Part shown: positions 22,495-34,400 of the stretch, one piece after another
How the letters are laid out: every line of letters begins with the position of its first letter
Position numbering within the stretch: position 1 is the first letter of the stretch
Source: Phoronis australis
Taxonomy: Eukaryota; Phoronida; Phoronidae
DNA length: 54,223 nucleotides
Assembly: GCA_002633005.1 (NCBI GenBank)
Contig: NMRA01000196.1
Span: 606,824-661,046 of the forward strand
Direction of reading: 5' to 3'
The notes under the pieces: generated by a model
What the model was told of the DNA's origin: nothing
Seen by the model: the letters and a program-made list of their open reading frames with translations, nothing else
Database searches by the model: none
Program-made: the position numbers and the translations under genes

Positions 22495-22886
22495 GGGCCC
22501 GGTCTCTAATCTTTGTACTCGAAACTATTTTAGGCAATTTCTTTGCTCCTTTTGTGCAAAATTAAGATAATTGGTTATCAGACTGTGCTCGAATACATTA
22601 TAGTTTATGCATAGGAGTTTCTAGTTGAAGTTTGCCCTTGAATACCCTTATATTTGTGCTACAAACTTGAGTAAAAACTCGAAATTTCGAGTTCAAACTC
22701 GAACTTATTGCTTTGATATTGGGTTTACAAACTGTGAACTAAGGGCAATAAATTATCTACGTAAGTTATTGTGTACTCGAGCATAGAATAATAGACACTT
22801 ATCTTGAGTTCGCCCAAAAGTACAGTAGAAAATGCCAAATCTAATTTCGAGTTCCGTTTCGAGTAAAAAGATTGGAGACCGGGACC
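22495..22886. mobile_element. MITE family M1, full-length copy
   Basis: About 390 bases with long TIRs. The left end reads GGTCTCTAATCTTTGTACTC then GAAAC. The complement of the right end reads GGTCTCCAATCTTTTTACTC then GAAAC. The arms stay similar for over 100 bases, through AAGATAA and TGCTCGA-TACA. Half-copies occur at 1-196, about 45820-45975 and about 47350-47622. Non-coding, so mobilised in trans if at all. Confidence 0.8.
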
Positions 22887-22963
22887 AGAACGTACCTAAT
22901 AAACGTCAACTCGCAATCCCGACTTAGCGAAGACTTCCATGTCGATCGTTAGCTTTTACAGTC

Positions 22964-23323
22964 TATCAGTTCAAACCAGAATACACTGATCAAGAAATAC
23001 TAGAGCGACTCCGTGAACGTGCACAGACAACGGAGCACATGGATAATTCCGAAAACGGTTTGAATGACTTGTCAAGGTGTCACGATAATGGAAACGACTG
23101 ACGCTTGCTTTTGCTGCCACGAAATTCCGAGAGTGAAATGCCTTCTTGAGAAGAGTAGATGTGTCTCACGGACCATCCTGATCTTGCACCGCATCTAAAC
23201 AAAGGGGGTGTGTACGACGTTTTTATTGTACCTCTGAGAAAAAAGAACTGGAGAAAACATCCTACAACCAGAGAACCAAACAGAAGCCTGACGTACGAGT
23301 CAGTCATGAAACAGGATATTTAA
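22964..23323 (+). pseudogene. P2X7 C-terminal-like zinc domain fragment
   Basis: Three frames in order: YQFKPEYTDQEILERLRERA (22964 on); METTDACFCCHEIPRVK then KSRCVS; and TDHPDLAPHL with KGGVYDVFIVPL to a stop at 23321. This follows the P2RX7_C pattern (Y-FEP----E...CG-C--M-T--E--CC-E...C-T-HP-F----L), a zinc-binding domain often found in transposon-like proteins of invertebrates. The CG-C ligand pair ahead of METT is lost, and two frameshifts separate the blocks. It ends about 120 bases before the THAP-like fragment on the other strand. Function in this setting is unknown. Confidence 0.6.
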
Positions 23324-23439
23324 AACTTTATGTTCGCCCGCTTTGAGTCAATTGTATGTTTTCATGCATGGCCAACTACAATTCTCCATAATCAAAAATC
23401 ATTCAACAACCGATCTGCATTTGTTGTCTCCTGTCTGTC

Positions 23440-23745
23440 GAACGCAAACACACTAGGCTCAACATCTGACTTCAGCCTCAGTCTCTTTTATTGCCTTGGC
23501 AAGAGCTGTTTGGTAAGCCGGCATTCGATCATCAGTGAAATCTGTGTTGGTGAAATGCTGGCCTCTGACAAACGTAGAAGTTTCGGCACAGCCTCATGCT
23601 TGGTATTATCGGCGTACTTTTCATTCTTCACTAACGCGAGCCACTTCCTAAGAATTATGGGCTCTCGAGGAAATAGAAAAAACGATGTACCCGCTTTCTT
23701 CGAAGCTTCGTAGTTCGCTCAAGCGGGCACGATACATCACACCTT
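23440..23745 (-). pseudogene. THAP-type zinc finger fragment
   Basis: The minus-strand reading gives CIVPA, a TGA where a zinc Cys is expected, ANYEASKKAGTSFFLFPREP, LRKWLALV; then, after a frame change, NFYVCQRPAFHQHRF; then LKSDVEPSVF. THAP domains read C--PGC-N------G-SF--FP--P--R--W...VCS-HF...LKP-AVPSVF, so the order and spacing fit. The second Cys is replaced by a stop and a frameshift precedes the C--H pair. THAP domains bind DNA in P-element-type and other transposases and in host regulators. Confidence 0.65.
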
Positions 23746-26700
23746 AGCAGCATTATCTCTGCAGAAGAACCGCTGACATCTCTGCATCGTTTCCCACCTT
23801 CCTCACAGGGTTAACGCGGCACCTCTCGGCGAGGTAAGATAGACCGTATGCGAGGTGATGGGAATATAGACTGATTAAGACAGTAAAAAAGACTAATGAA
23901 ATCCGGTGGCTCTATCCTTTAACAAACAGGAACCCAAGTTCGGTGCAAGCAACGAACGTTTGATTTAGACCTGTTAACGTTCTACAGTTGATCTCGATTG
24001 TGTTTATGAGAATAGGAATGGTTCCTGAGCTCGAAAGTCACTGACAGCATTTTATTTCTTGAGACCATATTCGGAGCATGACATGACAGGGAATGACAAC
24101 ATACCCTGTAAAAACTGTCCAAGTTTTACTGTTTACATTTTTCCTTGAATGAAAGCTATTGAACTATTATTCACATGGCATTGTTTAATGATGCCAGTAG
24201 ATTGTTACACAGATGTCTTCAAAAAAAGATACCAATTTATCATCCACATTTAGTAGTGTTACTACACTACCCCCCGTTATGCCATTTTGAGGTTATGTAT
24301 AATATACTGCTACACCAAATCTGCCCCTACTGCTATAATAATAAAACTTGGCCAAAATGTTGACAAAACGTGTTATTTTCATTCCATAGAACAAAAACTT
24401 TATCAGCATGTTTATTAGTTATACATTTTGGACCCCAAATGTACTAAAATGAGAACTTTTGAAATATCTGAGATCGTTGCGTCAGCACGTAAAGTCAGAT
24501 TGTCGTCTATGTTTTTTGATATTTTGCAATGAGCTTATTCCTCCTGAATGTTTTGAATGCTTGACTAGTAACCACTTAGATACCATACATGGCTCAATTT
24601 TTGTAAAAATCGATTATGTTCTCCCCAGTGAACAGGATTAGACATGAACTCGACAAATGTAGGTTATTTTGATTTTTAGATGTTATGCCCAGTAATTTCC
24701 ATATGGGTATTTCTTCACATATATTCAAATTAGATTTCCTGTTGATTAAACGTTTATGCAATGCATTGTAATATCAAATGAATGATGCGTTTAATGGCAT
24801 GACCACAGTTTTTATACGACTTAAAACAAAAGGCCGCAGAATTTTTTTGTTTTCCTGGCAAAATACCGGGATTGCAGTTCTCTGAAAACATTCGAACGAC
24901 AAGATAAACTCTAACACTGTCCATGTATATTGCCCATCGGTCGTATCCCAGTTTTCCGTTGTTGTGTCATTGTTGGTTATAACAATACAGGTCACATGTA
25001 TATAGAGCCTTGGGCGTACATCAGACCATTGCTGATAAATGCTTGCCATTACTGGAGACAATGAGGATGCTAATCTATTGTTCTTGATGCAACCAGGTTT
25101 CTCGTGGATGACACAGAAGAGAAATCCCAAAATATCCACAAACACTTATCATGCACCTCAGTAAGTGTTACCGTGCATTGTGTTGTATTGCTCATAATTT
25201 GGGTTCACATTCCGTTGTATTAAGATTCCAATCCCCAACCCTTAATATGCAGTTTGAGTAAAAGTTCTAGACAATGCAGGTTTATGGATTCATTCTCTTT
25301 CAAATGAAGAGTAAAGATCAAATTCTGCACTGGTTTTTCAAAAGTAATCACTTACTGGAAGATCACACACCTAAAACATAATACAACTTTTGACAATTTT
25401 ATTCTTTATCTCATTTGAAAGTTATCGACCTCAGAGACAACTCATCTAAGTTGAAAATATTCCTTGTGAAAAATATAAAACACCAACCAGAGACTACATT
25501 GTAGTATACTACAAACTATATTTTCATATTATAATACAAAATATCTGTGAAGTCAACAGTGCAAATGTTATGACTCTAATAAACAAAAGCCCTCTAGACC
25601 TTTCAACACTCCAATTGATACAACATAGGTCAACCCCACAAAACCAATAAAGTCATGGAATTACACTTGAGGTGATATAGTCTAACTTCGAAAAAGGATT
25701 TCGCTATTTCGTTGGCAACATGTAAATTTCTTCTTCACAAACTTGAGATGGCTTTTTTAAGGAAAATTATGTACCACATCAATGCTCTTATGAACAAATA
25801 ACCACCACAAATTGAAAAATTGTCCTTTCGGTTACAATTAGACAGCTTTTTGCAATGAAATGGTCATGTAAAATTACTTTTGCAACATGGTTTCCATTAC
25901 AACTGCCGTGCGATTACAGTTGTACATACATACTAGACCAGTTACGAAATTACTCATAGGAACCATGAAGTGGTCAATTCACCAAAAAACCAAAGCATCT
26001 CTAGAGCTAATGTTCCAACACTTTTCGTTACTGCGACAAAAATCATTTGAAGTGGACATCTCTATACGATGGCTTGTCTAATTGTGTGTGACTTTATGCA
26101 CACAGCATGGTCTCAAGGAATAGCAAACTGAATTTCCTGCACATTGAGAAAAGTTTATAGAGGTTAAGGGTCTAAATCAAAACTTTACCTTCTGGACGGA
26201 ATGTGGGTTTACAACCCATGCAGTAAGATACGTGAACAAAACCAACCAAACTGCGACAGGGGCTCAAAACTCAAATTCAAACAAAATTCCGTCTTGGTAA
26301 AAATGCGGAAACATGGATTCAGATCAATTACACAATTTCAAGGAAAAGAAACACTACAATGGTAACAAATCTTGAAACAAACGTCTAAATGTAATGGCCA
26401 CATTGAGAAACCCTGTCAGACCAAAAAATCCAGTGAATATACCAACAAAAACAATGAATCATTACCACGTGGCTGTAACAACTAATCCACTGGCGCAGGA
26501 GCATGAGCAGTGGATGGACAAAAATTCAATCCAGCTAAATTTAGGTTTGTGCTGTTCGCACAGCAGTTTTGGTGCAAGCAAACCGTGCACCATCACACAA
26601 TCCAACTTCCCTACAAAGCTGTGCTGACATAATAATGCCACCCCTGGATTTAGCAGATCAGACAGAGTATTTACAGGTCCAGCCACTGTACTGTTTCCTC

Positions 26701-28310
26701 TTTTTGAATTTTTGTAGTGCTAGTGTATCAGTTTCCCACATTTGCTGAGAGAGGCCTATCACAAAAAATTACTTTGGACCACATGTTGTGGTATAAGCCA
26801 GTAATCTTTTACTTAGCAAATATTTCCCCCGACTCGTTCCTCAAGTTACAAATTCTCTTTGACACATCTTCTGGGAGTAGACTTTTCGGCCTCACTCTAG
26901 CCCCCTCACTTAGTTGTCCAGAATGAATTTTTCAACGGTTGAGTGTAAATTCTTGCTGGTTTTGAACTTTTCCATACCCAACCTTTACTAATAATCAGTA
27001 GGTCTTCAACTTCAACAGAAGCCACTTCAGCATAAGCCATTCCTGATTTCTAAAATTGTGTTAATGAAAAAATTAAGAAAATTAAATTTCATGTGGCCAT
27101 CTTGGATCAGAAAATATGAAGACCAAGCTAAAGTGAAGGCATCACAAATAAGTCATTCAGATTTGATTATAAAAATTTACAAAATGAATGTCTATGTACC
27201 TGACAGTAGGACAAAGGTATAAGATAGAAGTATGACACTCTACACGCAGAAAATATTGAGACGTATTTACAGTAAAGTACCCGTGTGTCAGCGTTCATTG
27301 TGAAATGCATGAGTTGTGCACTATATTTCTCTTCATAACATTGAAACATAAACAATTGGCCGATTTGATGCAAATACGAAATTTGTTACAGATTTTTTCA
27401 AGTACTTACTGTTACCGTAGTATCTATGGGCTCCAAACTCGCTTTCTTTTGACCTACTCTGAGATTTCATTAAGTCAGCCTGTTTTGTCTTGCAGCATCG
27501 GCATATCCCTGAAATTTCATAGTTATATTCAATCAGCTGTATTGGAAATATCTTTTGTTGCATGTTCAGTCATAGGCTATAGGGATCAACCAAAATGAAA
27601 ACAACAGAGCCTTAATATAGATGGTTACTATAGCGTGCTTGAGTACCATCCACTGTATACTATGCATTTGCTAAGCAATTTCTAGCTAGACCGTCTAAAG
27701 TCCCCAACGCAACTGTAAAAGATGCCCCCACCCTAGTTCACAACCATTCTGGTTGTTTATAACCTTAAAGTCATGTAAAATGTTTAAACACATTTGGTGG
27801 TTATTATGAAAAGTTATGATGACTACCTATTTTCAATGTCGATAGAACATAATTTCAGTTTAGTAAACATACTGGCCATTACATGTAAGTGGCGCTTATC
27901 GTTATTGGAACCGATGAGACAGATTCGAGGACCAAAACCGAATTACAGCGCTGGACAACAGTTCTGTGATACCAGGTACCTGTCGCAGTCCTACGCGCGT
28001 AACAAAACTGATGAACTTAAAGCCTATCTTCAACGGTAACACATGAAAATTTGGTTCCTAGAGTATGTTAAAAGCATCGCTCTGACCCCATTAGTGCCAT
28101 AAATTGCCAAATGTAACGCACTTGTTAAGCAAACTGGCTTCCTTTTGTCTGCATCACCGCAAGAATCACCTTTTAATTCAAACATCTGCGAAAAACACCA
28201 GCACACAGTAGTGTTCTATTCAGACCCCTATTCAATTCAACCTTTTGTTGCTTGTGCTGGGATCTCGCGGTGAAGCAACATGGCTCAATGAAAGACAGCT
28301 TCACGTGCAT
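23746..28310. other. No gene or repeat supported (4.5 kb)
   Basis: Frames of 60-123 codons occur on both strands (for example 24774-25145 minus and 27794-28039 plus), but none shows a known motif, signal peptide or paired splice signals. Repeats of other kinds may be present that I cannot recognise. Confidence 0.4.
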
Positions 28311-28470
28311 TAGTCGGTGGGCCAGATTTTGTAGGGCCTCTAGAAAATGTTTTTTGTGAGTACTTTAGGGGGGCAATTTTATTTTGGTGTTTTTTAATTC
28401 ATTTATTAGAGTGTTTTCAAAATCTAAAAAGTTCCCACATATAAAGTTGCACATTTTTGAGAAATTTGAG
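28311..28470 (+). repeat. Left TIR of E2
   Basis: Inverted partner of 31310-31466, and collinear with the left TIR of E3. Confidence 0.8.
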
Positions 28471-29047
28471 TTTGAAGTTACATAATAATCACCAAAGAGC
28501 TTAGTAAACTTATATTTGTAAAAACAACAGTTTTGGTGACTTTTTTGTAAAACAAGTAATATGGTCCCATCAGTGCCATTGTATTGAACAATATTACACT
28601 CACATTACACGTTTTACTATTGTAAATTAATTGTAAACAGTGAAATTTAAAAAACGTAAAGAGACACCTAGTGGCAAAAATGCAAACTAAGTCTGAATGT
28701 TACTAGGAAGTTATTCTGGCATTGTCAGGCAACAAAAATAACACAAAACACTTGAGACTGGGCAAAATTTGTGCCTCAATGACTAAAACATTGACTAATG
28801 GTGTAAAATACAGCTTGTTTGCATAATACACCAGAAATACGTTATAGTACAAAAACAATATAGTTGAATGATCTCTGTGAATGTGCACAAAGACTGTATG
28901 AAAATAATAGATTATTCTGACAGCGTTTATCAAGCAGTATGAGACAAATACATGACAATGATCAAAGTATGTACTTTCTATGACTTAATCAACAAATAAA
29001 ATTAACTTTTTAATACAAAAAAGGAAATAACGGGGTTGGAGGTCTAT

Positions 29048-29317
29048 TTAGGGTTGACTTGTCAAAGAACTATCCAATGTTATGCAGTCAGTGTTGCTGA
29101 TGTTACTACAGTTGTCACAGCTGCACATTTCTGTACAGTTTGACCCAGCATTGCAGCACAAACTCAGTTTCCCAGCACACATGTTCTTTTTGCACTTGCA
29201 GCGTTCATCGTTTAGTACTGTCAATGGAGATGCGGTCATTGCCATACATATTAACTGCAAAGCTCCACCGCCAAGGAGCCAACTATGGTCGATTAGAGAG
29301 GGTACAGCACTGCACAC
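29048..29317 (-). pseudogene. E2 transposon protein: Cys-rich C-terminal tail
   Basis: The 89-codon frame reads PSLIDHSWLLGGGALQLICM, SPLTVLNDERCKCKKNMC, LCCNAGSNCTEMCSCDNCSN and ends in a stop. The plan (P----GW-L--G-L---WM--P-P--LL-L--C-CK--C...C---GL-CT--C-C--C-N) is that of the C-terminus of the invertebrate protein family recognised in E1 and E3. The many paired Cys suggest zinc binding, compatible with the Cys-rich finger reported for Academ proteins (from memory). It lies about 200 bases downstream of the DLV-LEAK frame, with no nuclease region between. Confidence 0.65.
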
Positions 29318-29514
29318 TGGTGATTAGCCCGCAGGCAATGAAGGGTCAAACACTAAGTCCTTGTTTGGAGGCGGGCACTATTTGGGCAAACGTTTGATTC
29401 AAAATATGTTATAATGGGCTGTGTTAATTAGAGTCAGCAAGTGAATTATTGAACACTAGCCTCAATTCACTTTCGTATCTCTTAGTCGGGCACAAACTAC
29501 AACAGTGAGTAGCT

Positions 29515-29838
29515 TCAACAATATTTCTTAAGATTGCCTGTCCAAATAACTTCATGCACACCAGCTTTCTGAAGAACAGCTTCAAAGTCTTGCTTTAGTT
29601 TTGAAAGGCAAATGACATCTCCTTGTGTTAGAAGCTTCGATTCAATGAACTCCAAACAAAACTGTAGAAAAACATCTCTGAAAACTGTGAATTCGTCACT
29701 CTTCACAATCGTTGTCTTTCTATTTTTTATAGCATGATGATCTGTGGTACTTGGCTTCTAAGACACAAGGTCTTTATCTTTGAATTTCATTTGCATATTC
29801 AGGGCTCTGGACTGAGCTGTTGCTTGCGATACAAGTCC
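29515..29838 (-). pseudogene. E2 transposon protein: DLV-LEAK-CYK domain
   Basis: 29515-29706 reads FTVFRDVFLQFCLEFIESKL, then KAGVHEVIWTGNLKKY and a stop, aligning with FTDVFRKFCFKVVEQ...RTGNLK in E3. Upstream, 29745-29838 holds ALNMQMKFKDKDLV and, one frame over, LEAKYHRSSCYKK, so the DLV-LEAK-H--CYK motif is present but frameshifted. The sequence just upstream ends in TTTTTTTCAG, a possible splice acceptor. Inactive. Confidence 0.65.
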
Positions 29839-31138
29839 AACTGAAAAAAACACGAACTGTTAACACTAACTTAACATTCAACTATGAGTGAGTTGGCATG
29901 CAACTTTTTCAGACGGACTTATCAGGCACTGATCCACCACCAGCCTAACAAATTTACATGCCGTCTGATCTGTAGCCTAATAATGTTGATCGTCTAATAA
30001 TTAGATCAGTTGACGCAACTGAAAATAAATCAGCTGATATACCAGTGCAGTGATTGAAATTTAATTTTTTTAAATCAGATGCTCAAACCATAGTCAATCG
30101 ATTTACACTTTAAGGTAATCGACGTTTGACGAAATGGACAGTGGCTTCCATCGTCCTCAAATTTCGACGGCGACGATGGCCACTTAGGCACTTTAATTTA
30201 ATTATCATTGCACCTACCTAAGTAATTAATGTTTACAAAAAATTGAGACTACGGCAGTGGATGACGGCCACTTGGGCATGTTGTTTGCAACCATCTACTC
30301 CATTTAACCTTCTCAAAAAATTTTGACTTAAAGTGCTTTAAAATCACACCCACAGTATATAACGCCATAGGATTATTCCTTAGCGCAAGCAGTGTAGATG
30401 TGGCAACTGAATGGCGTGTTCAAAAAACAGGGTTACAGGAGTATTTGTTTAACATGGGAACAAATGAAAACATTAACTACCTCCTCAGAGGCATCTCTCT
30501 ACGCGGTATTTCTAAACCTATAGGAACATAATTCGCCGAAAAGTATCAGGCATATGGAGTACCTATGGTATGATCATCGACTCTACTTGGTCAGCAGTAT
30601 TGTCTAAGGCCTAGGCAGCCAAGGGGCTGAACAAGTTAAAAAAACAACTGGTGATAATACTGAACACACACATGGAAAACACCAATATGTATTTTTCAAA
30701 AACACGTACCTGTTTTTGAAAGCTATACTTCTCTCTCTTTCTTGAAATGTGGCACTTTTCCTGCTAACAAATGATGCACTCATGTTTCAGAATGTTCCTA
30801 TCTTGTTCAGGTTAATTGGGTGTTTCAGATTTTGGAAGTATAATTGATTTTCTTGGGAAATCTTGGATAACATCTGTATCACTTTCAGCAACTTCAGCTT
30901 TAGTACAATTGTTGGTGCCTTGAAACGTTGCTATGCTGTTCTATGTCCTTTCAATTTTCACTTGGTCTTCTAGTCTACAGCACTCATCAGTATACTGTGT
31001 AGGCTACCAGGACATGCAGCTGTTTTCTGCACAAACGTTTGTGACACCTCTTCTGCTTTTTGATCTACTGATCTACAGAGTTCCACAGTCAATCAGATTT
31101 CGTCAGGAAGCTTTCCTAAACTTCTTTAGGCTCTGACG

Positions 31139-31204
31139 TCACAATTTTGTGCTGTTTGATAAACCTTGACTTTTACAGGCATCACACTCCATGGGAGCAG
31201 CCAT
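31139..31204 (-). CDS. Candidate N-terminal exon of the E2 transposon gene
   Basis: ATG at 31204 begins MAAPMECDACKSQGL and reaches a stop at 31139. The ATG-GC(T/G)-GCT-CCC start is shared with E3 (19277) at a similar depth from the TIR. The splice donor present in E3 is not obvious here. Confidence 0.35.
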   Translation of the reverse strand: MAAPMECDACKSQGLSNSTKL

Positions 31205-31309
31205 ATTGAAGTAACTAAGCACAACAATACAATCTGGCTCTCTGATTGGTCAATTTAATAGAAAAGCGCCATCAAGTGGCAGGAATGTGCATCATATTTT
31301 GTGCAACAA

Positions 31310-31466
31310 AAACACCTTTTTTTAAAAAAAAATGTGCAAGTGTAGACGTGGGAACTTTTTGGAATTTGATTTATAGGTATATTATCTAGCCACATAGAAA
31401 ATACTAGGTTGCCCCCCCCCAAAGTACTCACAAGGATGAACGCTACGAGATCTGGCCCACCGACTA
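31310..31466 (-). repeat. Right TIR of E2
   Basis: Contains a run of ten C in the GGGGGG-CAA block (complement) and is otherwise collinear with the left TIR. Confidence 0.8.
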
Positions 31467-34400
31467 CATGTATCATTTGACGGGTTTACACTTTGGCGTG
31501 TTTGAACTCACGTTTTCTTATTTTACTAAGGCTTTTCTAGCACTATCTGGTAAGCCTAATACATCTAAATTAACAAAATTCCGTTGAAGTTAGGCTTTAA
31601 CCAAACATATTAACCAGGATATTGCTAACACTGTTGGTATGGCTTTCATTTTGATATGTTGTTCATCTCTGCAGTCATGTATGAGTCTTTGTGTAACAAT
31701 ACACTGCATATACTTCAAGACATTTGAAATGAGATATTGTTAAGCAATAAGGCCCAAGTTATAAGCAATCACGGTGTGGCAATAAAAGTATTTATGCATG
31801 AATGACGTGCTCCTAAAAATATTCCTCAGGGTCAGACCCTGTAGTTTGGTGATTCCAACATGAGCTCACATGGTCAAAGCAGGATTTTGGACCTTGATTT
31901 TACGTCTTTGGTCGTTTTTCATACGTCTGTCGGATTTCCCCTCTTGTGTGTAGTGGGTGTACTCAACGCCAATATATGTCGAGGGTTCTATCGATGCAAG
32001 AGAATCTACTACGGTAGATTATCTAGCTCCTGCTGCACCTCTCTGAGGCAGACAGACTACTCGGGCGGACACGTTCCACCTCCTTCACATCACCTCCCCT
32101 CACTTTTAAGGTTCTAAAATGTCTCATTAAGTTCCTTGTGCATTTCCCAACAGTGTTTCAAAGTTATTTCTCTCGCAATTTGTAAGAATACCACATGTGA
32201 TGCGATTGACAGTGCCAGATTCGCAAACCTGCACTTTAGATCAAGCACCATTCAACTAACGCATATTGTATGCTTTAGTCTGGTATTCAATGAGTTAGGT
32301 GAACAAGATTAGTATAATTTCATATTTTAATTGGAACTGCAAGTGTCCTTAAAGTTAATTAAAAACATTTAAGCAAACCAATTCTGATAATTGTTGTACT
32401 ATACCACGGCATTTCAATGCGTGCAAATGGCGCACAACTGGTGACTGGTTTGACATGACAAAAACACAAATGTACGGTCTGAAAATAGTGTATTTCAGAA
32501 ACGTATTACCAAGCCTGCATGAAGGGCTGACAAAGTTTTTTGTATTAATTTCAAAGCTATGGAGTCTTCTACATGCCCATGTTATTATTTTCAGTTTCCT
32601 CGTGGGGGCAGCTTCGCTATAAGGGTGTAACTTAGTGCTGGTTTTTCACCAGCATGAAATTTACCTCCACGGAAACAGCTCCAGTGTTACCATGGTAACC
32701 GATATTTTAGTGTCGATGCCGTTTTTGCTTACATTGGTCATAAACCTGTCATGTGATATCAAAATTATTCACAAATAATTCTGTTTGAATCAGAAACTGC
32801 ATTGTAAAATGCAGTCAAAAATGACTCATTCCTCATCAACTGAAGAAATTGCCTCATTTTGCCCCCCAGAAGACTACCCTAGTATCTCCTAAACCACCAG
32901 ACTTTGTTGTGTCATACTTCACCCAATTTTTCTCATCCCTAAAGTGATTTATTAGACCAAGCATGGTTATGAACGGCTGACCCCAACCCCCCNCCCCCAA
33001 CCTTCCCACTTGTTGGCTGTACTGTGGTCGGTGGATCCGTGGACTGATACTTAAGACTAAGGCAGGTTTTAATTATCTTTACAGGCATTGTTGAAATTAT
33101 CCATGAAGTAGAAGTCATTGTTTTTGTTATAGTTTGAAACAAAGGTTGTTCGCGTTCATCTTTTCAATTCTTTTTGTATTAATAGTGTCATGAAAACTCT
33201 GTTTTCTAATCAAAGTGCATCATTTTTGCAATTATCTAGGCCTAAATTACTGTAATAGACCGTTATTATTCATGTTTATATTAATGCTGTACAAGATTTC
33301 AAAGGTCATATAAGTTTATATCATTAGTGATTTTTCCGGCGATTTCTGTAAAAATGTGTCAGAGTTCTACACATTTTATTTTCCACAACCAAGTTTCGAA
33401 TGGTTAAACCGAGCAGCGCCTTCTTCGTTTTTTCATTAAAGCCAGCTGCTTCCATTCTTTGGAAATAATGGTTTTATTGGAATTTTGTCTCTTGACGACC
33501 AGCTGGGACCGTGACTGTAATGGAGTAGAGCAGTGTAGGTATATTTATATATTTTGTTCTACGGCAGTACCATTTTTGAAAATGAAGAGATTTGAATCAT
33601 TAGGAAGACCAGATTAGTCCGTATTGAATCCAAGGATTTTTGTTTGAGTTCTTCTACAGACTGCAGGAGCAACAAATATTTTTGAATGATGAATTCGCTC
33701 GATACATAATCCCGCTAATTTACCATTAAGTTCTACATTTTCCCTTTTACAAATCTCCCTTTTCTCTTTGTTTAATGGAGACATTACAGTATCTCTGTAT
33801 ATGATTCCCCTCAGTTCTATTATTACTTCAAACTGGATACTGCTGCATGTTTGAGCCTTAATTTTGAATTTGAGGGCATTCGACGTTCTTGGAAATTCAT
33901 ACACTGTAAAAATCGCCGTGGTGCCGTGGTGCAAAATGCCTAACGGTTTGAAAGATCACCAGAAATAGAACTCGGGCATGAAGGGTTTGAAAGCCGGTAG
34001 ATCAGCCCACTTTTACAGGCGTTCTTCACCCTAGCGACCTCTAGCAGCCACGCAAGTCTCCAGCACGGGCAAAGGTAAGAGTCCTCGTCGTCACATAACT
34101 CATCGCAATACAACAATGTTTAACTTTGAATGCAACAGTTTAGTTCGAACCCGGAGTTCGTAATCAGGATTCGGCTATGCGAACACCAAAGATAACTAAA
34201 AGCCACAAGGCTTGCCTAACATAATTTAAAAGCAATTTACAAATACAACGAAACGCCGAGATAACACAGCATTTAGCATAGACATCTGTTGTGGCACCAC
34301 TTCTTCTGAAAAGAAATAGGGTAGCACACTAGTTACAGTAGATTCAGGCCAGTTCCGCAAATAATTACTTTTTCAAAAATTGTCCTTCCCGTTGAGTTCG

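Larger units (their letters stand above)
28311..31466 (-). mobile_element. E2: Academ-like DNA transposon (internally deleted)
   Basis: The left end (28311-28470) and the complement of the right end (31310-31466) both read TAGTCGGTGGGCCAGAT, GTGAGTACTTT, a GGGGGG-CAA block, AAAAAGTTCCCAC and TTGCACATTTTT. CAT flanks both sides (28308-28310, 31467-31469). Minus-strand coding remnants: a MAAP start (31204), the DLV-LEAK domain (29515-29838) and a Cys-rich tail (29048-29317). The nuclease-type middle seen in E1 is missing. About 3.16 kb. Confidence 0.8.

Noticed and set aside
24774-25145. 123-codon minus-strand frame
   Set aside because: Longest frame in its region but without known motif, signal peptide, start context or splice signals; consistent with chance.
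26462-26926. Minus-strand frames considered as a transposase remnant
   Set aside because: Some blocks (LSPEDV-like, CDGARFAC) looked suggestive, but no ordered set of family motifs or TIRs could be found.
27794-28039. Possible terminal exon (+) after TTTCAG
   Set aside because: No partner exon, no recognised domain and weak acceptor context.
34135-34160. tRNA B-box-like GGGTTCGAAC (minus strand)
   Set aside because: No A box, acceptor stem or cloverleaf pairing could be built around it.
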